DNA of 64,000 bases, taken from contig WWBZ02000062.1 in the NCBI GenBank assembly GCA_011503125.2, positions 372,001-436,000 on the forward strand. The letters run 5' to 3'. Shown piece after piece: positions 32,051-42,695 of this stretch; position 1 is the stretch's first letter, and every line of letters begins with the position of its first letter. Source of the DNA: Botryosphaeria dothidea. Its lineage: Eukaryota; Ascomycota; Dothideomycetes; Botryosphaeriales; Botryosphaeriaceae. A program made the translations under genes and the position numbers. Below the pieces are notes generated by a model, which searched no databases, was not told the origin of the DNA, and saw nothing but the letters and a program-made list of their open reading frames with translations.

Positions 32051-33993
32051 GAACAACGTCAGTGTTCTGGTCATTGAAATGTTTCGACATGAACGAAGGT
32101 ATGAGCCTCAGATATAATGACCGGAGGGATTGGATGTGTTGTGAAGGGGAAAAAGAACAAGAAATGCCCGTCGAGGCACAGATTTGTCAACTTGTAAATA
32201 CGCACCACGAGTAGTTTTGCTCATGGCTCGAAATATGTTTTTGTAATGACTCTTCTCGGTAGTCTTCTTCCATGCTCTTTCCAGTGATCTGTGTCACATC
32301 ACAAGCGACGGACTGGCGCGTGCGTGATTCGAGAGAGGGTGCAGGACCGCTCGGCTCATATACTGATTGATTTCTGATCAGTCATCGTGGCAGTTCCTGC
32401 CGAGGTGACAGAAATTATGCCGTGTTTGGTGCGTGGTTGCGGCATCGGTCGGGAAGGGCAACACTAAACGCGCGCCTCAGGCAACGGTCGGAACAGCAAC
32501 TCGTACGAAGACTGTTGAAAGAAGACGGACGGGTTTAAAAAAAGAGTGAAGAGGAAGAGGAAGAGGTCGCAAAAGAGATGGGTTACGTTCCTCCGCAATT
32601 TGATCATCTGGGGCATCCGGTCCACAGAAAAAAGTGGCCCTGCAGCTGCTCAGTCGGGAAACCTTCCTTCCCTCTATGCGTTACCATCCACGTGATTCAC
32701 ATCGCCCCTCCAAAACAGGGTAAGCATAAAGTAACTTCAATTGCAAGCGCAGGCATGAAACACACGTCCTGGTCATCACCTATCGCTTTCGTGTGTGTTC
32801 CTTGGCCCAGCGCGGACAGAGGAGTGAACGGCTCAAATCACGTGCTCAAAGGATCTCGCCTGGCTCGCGAATCCTTCAGTCGCCAACACCTCCAAGCAAC
32901 CTCACAGCTCGCATATTCACTTGCTCTGACGCTATTCACACTGTCTAACAACATGCTTCCGGGACACAAAACGCGCGTGCTGTCGCTGCCGCAACATTCG
33001 GCCTTCCACCAGCAAGGATACCCGCCACGATTCAGCGCCCGCGTTTGATCATTCGAGCTCCAGCATATCTGTCCTCGTACCCTTCGCGACCTCACTCACA
33101 TACAGAAGCCGATGCCCATTGCCGATGCCCAGCAGACATCAAGCCACTTCCAGCCATGGTCGGACATGCACTGACGACGCACGACGCAGAAAACTGGAGC
33201 CCCCTTCGGCCCGCTCTCGCCTCGTACGGACAATCTTCCACCGTTCCCCAGCTATCCGGTGCTATTTTCGACCTAATCCGTCCGCTGCCAGCCGTTTGAC
33301 TGTTACCGAAATGCTATTTCATTTGTCTTGCCGATTTCTGGTGCCGGTCTGTCTGCTCTTCCGACATCACGCCAAACCGACGTCGGAGGTTGCGGATTAA
33401 CGCCAGCGGATCCCTAGGGTTGGCGCTTGAGGACCGCGTCCAGACCGTTAATGAGCCGTTGCGGCGAGCGCGCGTCTGTTGTGATAATGCAACGTGCATG
33501 ATCGACAGTTCAAGATCATCCGGACCAAACTCCTTGAACACCTTTATTCTCCGACTGAAGCCCACTTTCTTCACCCCCTTCATGGCCCACCCATGAATCA
33601 TGGATGCACATAACCTTACTTCATGCAGGTCTCGTGGTGGAGCTTGCTAGCAATCAACTTCCCCCTTCTCTCGTAGAGCTAGCCGTCGGCGTCCGTGGCA
33701 CGGTTTGCGGTGTGCTGACATCGGGAATTGAGGTCGGAGAACGCGAGCTGCTGGACAGCTACACTTGGTAGCCTGGTCCCTTCCGCGAGGGAGCTATGTC
33801 CGTCTCTAGCCACGAGCTCCTGAGCTCGTGGTGCAACGGCTGCTGTCCCGCGCCGCATCTACGTAGAGAATAAAGCTGATTATCTCCCCTGCTCTCACTG
33901 TCTTCATCCTCTCTCTTTCTCTTTGCGCCCGAACCTCACGAATTGTCTCTCCTCATCACCATCCCTCACGAATTGTTCTTGAAAGACGCAAAA
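32051..33993. other. Intergenic region with a 22-bp palindrome
   Basis: 1.9 kb between tandem plus-strand genes. Frames of up to 156 codons (32578-33048) show no domain, and I do not call them. A long near-perfect palindrome lies at 33810-33831, and the last 100 bp are CT-rich, as expected of a leader. Confidence 0.45.
33810..33831. repeat. Palindrome, 10-bp arms with a 2-bp centre
   Basis: CCACGAGCTC, then CT, then GAGCTCGTGG: ten bases pair perfectly. It lies about 160 bp before the SnoaL-like gene and could be a dimer-factor site or, in RNA, a stable hairpin of the 5' leader. Confidence 0.7.
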
Positions 33994-35010
33994 ATGTTCC
34001 GCCCTGCCTTCGCCGCCCTCAGGCCGCAGGCCTCCCGCATCGCCTCTTCCGCCCTGCGCCGCGAGGCCCCGCGCGCATTCTCGACTTCTCTCCGTCACCA
34101 GGCAGGAGGTGGCCGTACGTTCACCAGATCCCGTCACCTTCGCGTCACAACGCCGCTAACGGAACGAACCATGGTCCCAGAACTCTACCCCGTCACCCAG
34201 CCACCCCATTGGCCGTCGGAAGCGTCGCGCAACAACGCCACCGGCACCGACGCCGAGGTGCTGGACCGCTTCAAGATCCGCGAGATCTGCGAGGGATGGG
34301 GCTGCTACCGCGACGCCGCCGAGTGGGAGAACTACCGGTCGATGGTCCGCATCACCATCCCACAAAAGGGCAATCCGAACTCCACTGACGAGCAACCGTA
34401 CGCAGTTCCACGATGACGCATACATCGCGACCAGCTGGAAGCAGGGCCACATCGACGACTTCATCGCCGCCTCCAAAGACGTACGCCAGCCCCTCCTCCT
34501 CCTTCCGCCCCATCCCTCCCCGCTAACACAACCACCCAGGGCTTCGCGCGCGGCAAGGAGTTCATGTACATCATGCACCGCATCATCGGGCAGACCGTCG
34601 ACGTGCAAGGCAACCGCGCCGTCTCGAAGATGAAAGTGACCATCACGTGCCGCTTCACGTTCGACAACATCGAGGTCGACAACGAGGCCGAGTGCCGCTT
34701 CTTCTTCATGCTCGAGAAGCGCGAGGGCAAGTGGGGCATCAGCTTCTACACGCTGCTGTTCGACAAGGACAAGATGATCCCCGTGCACCCGGGCCGCACC
34801 TTCGACATCCCCGAGAAGGAGGTCATGAAGTATCCCTCGGGCTACCGCTACTTGGCGTGGCTGGAGGACCAGATCAAGACGCCGCCTAAGCTCGACCTGA
34901 ACTCGCACGGCCCAGAGCGCGATATCTTGTACAAAAAGTGCAAGGACTGGCTTGAAGGTAAGGTCGTCAAGCCGAACTTGACGGGTACGGATGTGATTGA
35001 CAAATGGTAA
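33994..35010 (+). CDS. SnoaL-like domain protein with mitochondrial-type presequence
   Basis: Four exons: 33994-34114, 34181-34344, 34406-34480 and 34540-35010, 276 residues, phases consistent. Exon 1 encodes an Arg/Ala/Ser-rich, acid-free stretch (MFRPAFAALRPQASRIASSA) typical of mitochondrial import signals. The rest is a SnoaL-like (NTF2-fold) domain: DRFKIREICEGWGCYRDAAE, then FHDDAYIATSWKQGHIDDFI across intron 2, and ECRFFFMLEKREGKWGISFY. Intron 1 is 66 bp with a textbook GCTAAC branch point. Because 66 is a multiple of three and contains no stop, the unspliced RNA is also open, and it contains an in-frame ATG (34171) just before the domain that splicing removes. Intron 2 has an unusual GTCCGC donor. 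The enzymatic function is unknown; SnoaL folds include cyclases, dehydratases and hydroxylases. Confidence 0.78.
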
Positions 35011-35314
35011 ACGATACATGAGCATGAGGACGACTAGGTAGAATAATGTAAAGAGAGATACCCTACAATGTTTGGACATCATATGTGAATGGGCTAATGA
35101 GATAATTAATGCAAAGGAAATGCATGACGAGCTGGATCACTTGTCGGAGTGAATTTATGAAGAGACCTAGGCATTCATGCCGGGACGATTACTTAAACTG
35201 TGGCTCTTGTATTTGCCTGCGATAACGGAACCGACCTCGTGCTATGAATAGGCACTGACGCGCGAAATGATAAGTCGTAGCCGTTTAACCATTCAACCAA
35301 ACACTCCTGCCTCA
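35011..35314. other. Short convergent intergenic spacer
   Basis: 304 bp between the 3' ends of the SnoaL-like gene and HAUS6. AT-rich; nothing else seen. Confidence 0.5.
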
Positions 35315-37725
35315 TCACCTCCCCTTCCCCCTCAGCGGACTGCTCTCCCACTCGCCGCTCTCCCCCTCTCGATCTCCATACCCATACTCATCCACCCCCA
35401 ACTCGCTCACCCCATCCACATCATCATCTTCGCCCGGCTGCATCAGCGGACTCGCCGCAATCTTCGGCCGACTCTTAAACACGCTCATCTCATCGACATC
35501 CTCCTCGAACAGCTTATCCTTCGGCGTCGCCCTGCCGGCCGCACCTGCCGGATCCCTCTCCTCCTCTTCCATCCTCGTCGCCTTGTCCGCCCACTCCTCA
35601 AACAACGGACTAACTTTCCGCGTCTCCCACGGATTCGGCGGGAAGAGGCTTGACCGTCTGCGCTTGCTGTCGGCAGCGCGTTGTTTGTTGCCCGTGACGG
35701 TCTTGGAGCGCGCGCGCACCGGCGAGGGCGCGGGGCTCTTCTCCGCCATGGCGAGCATGGTCTGGCGGGTGCGCTCGATGAGAGCAGCAGTCGCGTCGGC
35801 TTTGGCTTGCTCCTCGGGCAGGAGGGAGCGGGGCATTGGGGCGGGTTTGGCGGGCGAGGTGGTGTGGCCTTCCATGGTGAGGCGGGTGCGCTCCATGAGC
35901 GTGAGGAAGGGTTGGTTGTTGGTGTGAGGCTGTTTGACGGGCGAGGGGCTGGCGGCGTCGATGCCAGCGAGGATCTGTTCGGCGAGGAGGTCCTCGGGGT
36001 TCACTGGGGAGGACGGGAGAGACGGAGGCGGAGAGCGGCGACCTGGTGAGGCGGGCTCTTCCTCCACGGGCTGGGGTGAGTGTGGTGTCTCGAACTGGTC
36101 GTCCTCCTCTGGATCAGAGCTATACTGCTTATAGGTGCTGCGGTGGTTGAAGGTTGCTCGGGTTGGTGTTGGCTCGTCATCCTCCACATCCGGAGCATCG
36201 TCAGGGGCCTGCAGTTTCCCAAGCGGAGAGAACCAATCTGGTGAGATTGGCCTGTTGAAGGTTGGCCGGGATGTTTTCTCAGGCTCTGGCGAAGGTGGTT
36301 CCACTGGCCTCGATTTTGCTCTGGGCCTCGAGGCAAAGGTCGGCCTTTGAGTTGGTTGCTGCATTGGGATGCTGGAAGGCTTCGGCTTATGCACGAATTT
36401 TGGCGGGGGCCTTCCCGACTTGACTCGAGAAGTAGCTGATATGCCCTCGCGCATGTCGGCGAGAATTGACCCATAGCTTTGTGCCAACTCTGACGAGGGG
36501 ATGTAGGAAGGTTCGTCTTCGTCTGATCTACGTGATGCGGTCCGACCTAGGCGCAGCTCCTGGTGGCGGTCGAAGGTGAAATCTATAGAGGAATTCTTGG
36601 GTCTTGGAGCTTCCGTCGCAGGTTCCTCGGGGCGTGATGCCTGGATCTTCTGGTGGAAGGCCTTCCAATGAGATAGTCTCTCCTCTTGGCCCTTGACCCG
36701 CGCTTCCAAATCCTGCAAAAGGCTCTGGTGATGTGTGGTTTCCTCTTCAATCTCCTGGCCCTGCTTGACACGCTCCCAAATATCCTCGAAGGGCATTTGA
36801 AATATACCGCCATCTGGCTCCGCCTGTTCGCCTTGCACCATGACTTCTAGCCATTCTGGATTGCCCAGCCAATTATCGTGCAGTATGCGCTTGATATGCG
36901 CGGCATCGGGAAGTTCCTTTCCTGACTCCTCGAGAGCCTCCAGCGCTTGGCCGCATCTTTCGTTCCTCTCCACAGCTTCCTCGCTCTTTTGCTCTAAAAG
37001 GTCCCCGAAATCCATATATCTCTCTCGCATGTCGTCTCGCCTTCTCAAAACGTTCGTAAGAGCAGCCTTATGGGCGATAGCCAGCGGCAAGAGGGAGGCT
37101 TGTTGATTGAGGCTCAAGCTCGTAGCGGTTGCATACTGACGAGCGACAGGCAGGTTCTTGCGCCTGGATGTGGGCTTCGATATCTTCTTTTTCAGCACGG
37201 CAGTTGAGAAAACGACCAAAATCTCCATAAATTTGTCCCCCTTGCACTCGTCCAGCATGGTCTTTCGCAAGACGGTCTCTCGACCCAGCACTCCATTTTT
37301 CTTCAGATCATTGAGGCAACGGTAGAGTGCGCCACGGAGGTTTAGCGATTGGAGAGGCTCAAGTGGAGGGAAGAAGGGCGAGAGTTTCTGGCAGACATGT
37401 AAGCGCACAAATTACAGCCTATATCGCAACGGTGTCGTACCTCGCGCGTGTCTTCGGGATCCCATAGCTCGAACAGGCGGAACAGAGCCCACTCGGTGCA
37501 CTGGATGCGCTTCTTCTGGTTCTGCTGGGCATCTTTGGTGGTGAATGTCTGGACAGAGATTGCAGGCCAGTCTTCGTAGAGGTCGAATTCGAGCAGGCGC
37601 AAGTTCCTCGCAAAGAGGGTAGTGGACGACAGCTGATGCGAACAACCCTTCAGTGACAAGGATTTGGCGGCGGAAGAAGCGTTGGATTGGGTCTGTAAGC
37701 CATGGCTAGACAATGGGCGCGACAT
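35315..37725 (-). CDS. HAUS augmin-like complex subunit 6 (N-terminal domain protein)
   Basis: Subunit of augmin, which recruits gamma-tubulin to existing spindle microtubules to branch new ones. Two exons, 37725-37441 and 37387-35315, with a 53-bp phase-0 intron, 785 residues. The conserved HAUS6 N-terminal domain spans about residues 30-290: TEWALFRLFELWDPEDTRE is followed across the intron by KLSPFFPPLEPLQSLNLRGA, then KKNGVLGRETVLRKTMLDEC and FSTAVLKKK. A coiled coil follows (residues ~150-270: ERNERCGQALEALEESGKEL, LLQDLEARVKGQEERL). The C-terminal 480 residues are low-complexity, rich in Pro, Ser and Glu with many SP sites, as expected of a mitotic substrate of CDK. It is divergent from the HD-domain gene, with 359 bp shared between starts. 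Confidence 0.92.
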
Positions 37726-38084
37726 GCTTCAGCTCTGCCGACGGCCGGAAGCATTGCACGCGCAAGTGGGTGAGGGGCGCGTGTCTTTGTTTGGTCGCGA
37801 TGCAACGGTGCCTGAGAGCGGGCAGCGGCGGCGTGTGGGCCAATGACAAGGGGGCAAGCACGATGACGGCGGCGGCCGCGTCCCGCCGCATCCCTGCCAC
37901 AAGAAGCCGCTTCCTTCTCGCGCGCAGAAAGAACCCAAAACAACAAACTTTCCACTCCCAAACCGCCCTTCCGCCAGACTGCCCCTAAAGACGGCATATT
38001 GCTCTTGTACACGCTATCTCTCGCCCTCCCACACGTCGCTTGCACCGCGAAACTCTCACCTCCACCCCGCGATCTGCCACAGCC
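37726..38084. promoter_or_regulatory. Shared divergent promoter, HAUS6 / HD-domain gene
   Basis: 359 bp must hold both promoters and both 5' leaders. GC-rich with several CGCG dinucleotide pairs; no TATA box is evident. Confidence 0.5.
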
Positions 38085-38994
38085 ATGGCTCCCCATGCGC
38101 CGGAGACAAATGATTCTCCCAGTAAGTAGCACTGCTCCCGAAACCCTGATTTGGCGCGTCGCTGAACCTCGCTGCAGAGCCCACCTCAGGCATAATCTCA
38201 GAAAACGACGTCCCGACCACCAAATGGTCTCCAGAATCCGGTATGTCAGGGCTACGGTGAACTCAACCGTGCATGCAGAGAGCTCTACATGAGTCACTCC
38301 CCGCCGCACTCCCCAAATCCGTGTTAACCGAGCTGCAGTGCTCGCTGAGCTCCCATCTAGCTTCGTCCCCGACACCGACTCCCCGCTCCCCTTTTTCCAC
38401 CTTCTCGAGCGCCTCAAGACCACCAAGCGCGAGGGATGGCGCCGCTTCGGTATCACCCACGGCGAGTCCATTTCCGACCACATGTATCGCATGTCCATCC
38501 TCACCATGCTGGCGCCACCTTCGCTCTCGTCACGCGTCAATATACCTCATTGCACCAAGATGGCCCTTATCCACGACATGGCCGAGTCCCTGGTCGGTGA
38601 CATCACACCCGTCGATCCCATCTCCAAGGAGGAGAAGTCGCGGAGAGAGTCTGAGACTATGGACTACCTCTGCAACAGGCTGTTGGGTAAATTCGGCGGA
38701 GGTCTGACTGGTTCTGAGATTCGCAAGGTGTGGCAGGAGTACGAGGACAACCAGACGCTGGAGGCAAAGTACGTTCACGACATCGACAAGATGGAACTGC
38801 TGCTGCAGATGATGGAGTACGAGCGCAGTCAGGAGGGCAAGCTGGATGTTGGCGAGTTCACCTGGGTGGCTACTAAGATCGTGTTGCCGGAGATCAAGGA
38901 GTGGGCCGACCAAGTGTTCGAGGAGCGGAGACAGTTCTGGAAGAAAGTTGGCAAAGAGCCAAGCTGGGGCGGCGATCGGAAGAATGTGGCATAA
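38085..38994 (+). CDS. HD-domain 5'-deoxynucleotidase (HDDC2/Ygk1-like)
   Basis: Metal-dependent phosphohydrolase of the YfbR/HDDC2 group, which removes phosphate from deoxynucleoside monophosphates. Three exons: 38085-38121, 38178-38240 and 38339-38994, introns 56 and 98 bp, 251 residues. The metal ligands of the HD fold are in place: His in RFGITHGESISDH (~74), the HD pair in ALIHDMAESLVGDITP (~112) and the late Asp in VHDIDKMELLLQMMEYE (~182). GDITPVDPISKEEK is the usual block after the HD pair. The N-terminal 40 residues are a variable tail read from two tiny exons. The third exon starts VLAELPSSF after a TGCAG acceptor. Both cytosol and nucleus are possible locations. Confidence 0.92.
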
Positions 38995-39499
38995 ATGAGC
39001 GGTAGATGGTCACTTTGTGTAAGCGGGCGTTCGGTCAATATCTTGGTCTGCTGACTGGGCAGGCGAAGCATTCTTCTTTGTTTGCATATGGCCTTCTGGA
39101 CGTTTCGGATAGATTTGCGACGGTTGGCAACTTTTCCTTTGCCAGGCATACAGACAATAGATTTGAATTGCCTCATGTTCAGCAGTATCAGTATCTTGTG
39201 GGTCCAGTTTGTTGACATTACTTTCTACTACTGAAGTCTAAGCTACTAGTTTTGCCCAGGTAACGTACATGCGGGCCTCATATACTATGAGCAAAATGAC
39301 TTTACATGTAGATGACATCTTATCCTGTTCCTAAGCATCGAACCTATGATTTCCCGCATCATCGACGACCGAGGCTGAAATCCACATAGATTAATCGAAA
39401 GACTTCGCCATCGACACAGTCATGTTTAAAACGGGGAATTGTATTGCTACGATATAAACAAGCCGTCTTTCTTTGATCTTGATCAAAAAGACAGTTTGC
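38995..39499. other. Intergenic spacer
   Basis: About 0.5 kb after the HD-domain gene; contains only its presumed 3' UTR and AT-rich sequence. Confidence 0.4.
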
Positions 39500-40125
39500 A
39501 AAGTGGAGAGAGATATCTTCCACGGACCCTCAGCCCGACCTCTGCCTTCCTTCGACCTACCTGCCGAGATCCGCGAGCAAGTCTATTGCCAGCTGACGAA
39601 GTGTCGCGAGTTTCATCTGATCATCGGCCGATCACCTGAAAGACGACGCCAACGAATTCGTCGTCACGCGCAACCAGATCGGCGTGCATATCAGCGTCCT
39701 CCTCGCGTTCCGCCAGCTGGTCCCCCGAAGCACCCGCATTCGCCTTCGCCAACGCGTGGGTCATCCTCGCACACGACGCGTCGGTGCAACTTGAAACGAT
39801 GCACCGAACATGTGAAGCAACGCTCTCGTACACCGCCGCCGCCTCCCTGCTCAACCGCGCCCGCCTTATCCGAATGTATGTCCGCACGTCCCAGGAGAGG
39901 CTAGCCAGGGACTAAGCCGCCCCCGTGCATCTCACGTACGTTTGGGACACCGACGACGGCGCCATCGCGCCCGACTGGGCGGTGGGGCCGCGAGGCGACT
40001 TGAGCAATGTCTTGCCCTTCCGGAGCTCGACCGGCGGGAAGATGGGGCTGTAGTCGAGGCTCCGGGTCAACCGCGTTGAGCTCCACTTGTGCCATGAGCA
40101 GACGTTGGTCGAGCTCGACAGGTAA
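39500..40125 (+). pseudogene. F-box-like/2EXR-type pseudogene with frameshifts and stops
   Basis: A protein-like trace runs through three frames. It starts with FDLPAEIREQVYCQLTKCRE, the N-terminal pattern of fungal F-box-like/2EXR proteins. It shifts one base near 39640 to DDANEFVVTRNQIGVHISVL and another near 39725 to FAFANAWVILAHDASVQLET. The last frame passes TAA at 39913-39915 and TAG at 40051-40053 while still reading like protein (HLTYVWDTDDGAIAPDWAVG; RVNRVELHLCHEQTLVELD), and ends at 40123. Both internal stops would be Gln codons (CAA, CAG) before a C-to-T change. No intron removes the breaks. It is a recent relic, since long stretches are still readable. Confidence 0.6.
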
Positions 40126-42695
40126 CGTTTGCGTCAGTGTTTACGCGTCGGTGAGGGCTGGGGTTGAGGTGGGGGTGGAGGTCTTTGCATTTTCTTCCTG
40201 CGTTTTCTTTTGATTTTTGTTTTGGGGTTGTCGCTCTCGTCTTTCCGTGTCTCCTAGTGGTCTCCTAGTCCACAATTACATGCTAGACTCTTCCCATAGG
40301 TGGAAATTTCACTTAATCCCTTTAGGTGAGATAAAACAAGAAGTATTCTTGGGTTAGGGTCTTACTTGGGTCAGTTTTCTGGCAGAATCTAGTCTCAGGG
40401 GCTACAGCTGAGATGCAGTATAGTAGAGGGCTTGATAGCTTTGGAAGATCGGGCTATATTTGTATCGACGTAGAGATAGTAATGTATGAAATGTTTTATT
40501 TTTACAGGCCTAGATAGTCACTCTAAAAGAATATGCTGATGCCCCTAAAACAGCAGCGGTAAAAACACTTAGAAGGGCGTAGGTATTGGAACTCAACTAT
40601 CCGTGTGATGAGAATCACTATCCAGCAGCGGAGCTATGGGGTAACATCATACCAAGAAGCCCCTGAACAATTCTTTCCGGAGAAGTTTGAAGGCAGCCGA
40701 TATCCGTCAGACACCCCCAACTGAACGGGAATGTCCAAACTCCCAGTTCTCCGGTCGTACCGACCCTCCGCCATCATGCGGACAACACTCATGTGTTTCG
40801 TGCGAGAGAGATAACGTCGTCGTGGTATGTACGTGTGCCAAGCGAGTTTCGGCTGGATTATTGCCCGCATAGAAGGCTTGCTGCAGCGAACGTCTACATA
40901 TGTAGATGCACACGTGCACGTCCACTCTCTACGCTATTGATTACTTGCAGACTCGCTTCCCCACTACCCATATTCCCGGAACCTAGTGATCAAGCTCCGC
41001 AAAGAGTTCCTTCCCGTGTATCGTACCATTCAGCGAGTGAGGCATTTGCTCTGCACGTGTTGTGGTACATCGTGACCCCATTTTTTTTTTTTCAACGCGA
41101 CGCAGCCTCGCCTTTTTCTGGAACCCCTTCGCCCTTCGTGGAATGACCATCCTGACAGTGCGGGAGGAATGCGCCCGCCTCACCAAGCAAGCCCTGCAGG
41201 AATCAGCAGAAATAGGAACAATAACACGAACAAAAATACAAGGGCGAGGGCAAACGAGCGCAGGGGGGTTGAACGGTTGAACCACCCACAAAGAGTCGGT
41301 AGAATGTACCTCCCGACTATGCATCCGTGCCCCTGACGACTGGACGGCAAGCGGGCCAATCCGTGTAAGGCTGAAGTGAGGCGAATCGATATAAGCCGGT
41401 ATCCTAGACCGCCGGTCCACTCTGATTGGTCCCAGGGCCCTAGTAAGTGCAGTGTGGCGCCCGAATTCCGGGCTGCTGTGTAACGGGCACGTCAACCTCG
41501 ACATGCCTGTTTGATAGGTGAGAGGTATGAGCCATTTACACGGTTTTCCACAAGCTTCTGTTTGGTTCCCTTTCCTGCGGGATTCGGGGAGCGCGAAGGA
41601 AAAGGGGGTGTGGATTGTGTGAATATGGATAGAGGTGTTGTTCCGGATGGCAAAGTCGTTGCCACTGCAGGGTGTAGGGCTGACGGGCGAGTTCCCTTAT
41701 AAAAAAGCAACGATGGGCGCAATTCCATTTGCCGCCCGCGCGAGGCGAACGGGTTGGTAGTAAAAATAAAGCATCTCGCGTTTCAGCAAACATCACCGAT
41801 GTGGGGCGAACTTCTATGGAAGTGACCGCCGGGAGAGGTTCTACAGAGTGGCATCCCGAAATGCGCAGACTACGGGTTGCTCTCGAGCTACTTTGAGCGT
41901 CTTGGAGGAGTCGCTTGGCCGATCTGCGCTTCTCGAACACAACATGTCATGATGCAGAGACGCCCGGTTAAGCGGATGATACATGTTGTCAGCGGCAAAC
42001 TGGTCTCTCGATTGGATAGGGCACCGGCACCGAGTCGGAGACGCACTGCATTCGTCACGAGGGTCGGTACGGTCCGCATTCTGCATGCTCTCGTCCAGTA
42101 AGATACTGGCAGGCTTGGTGTTGTGGTCCTTGTCGGGTTCCGCATTGCTCCAAGTGAAACTCAAGGCGGGTACGCGACTTAGGAGGAAGTGTTTGGGAGG
42201 GTTTCTGAATTAAGTTGGATGCCTCTAATAATGAACTGAAAGAGAAAAAAGCCCTGTGACGCTCTTCGAGCTGATTCAGCTTGGGAAAGAATGTCCGCTC
42301 GTCATAAGAATACCCAATAGACACCCTACGCGTGGCAGAGAGTTGTACGGCCGTCAGCGAACTAGAAACCACGTTTTCCGAGAAAGACTTGACAAAAAGA
42401 AAATGAAGTTGATGAGTGAGTGTCAGAGAGTAAGACCGCATGAACAGTGATGATCACCCTGACTTACTTGCGCCAAACTGTTCTCTTCTCAGGGGCTGTG
42501 TGGCAACATTCGCCTCCCAGTAAGCAGCCTAGAGTTGGCCTCCTGTGGCAAACGGAACTTGCGCGTTCCCGTCACGTCCCCGGTGGCAGATGCCCCTGGT
42601 GGTTGCAGCCCCGTTCCTCGTGTTCCCTGCTGCACCCCCAAACATACGCACTCCACGCCGCTCGTGCTCAACGACAAGCCATAGCTCTTGGCGAA
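40126..42695. other. Intergenic region, no gene seen
   Basis: 2.6 kb. The first 0.5 kb is AT-rich. No frame has a domain, a plausible start or splice sites; a run of 12 T lies near 41080. The long plus-strand frame that enters from 42447 is the antisense shadow of the polyproline gene. Confidence 0.45.
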
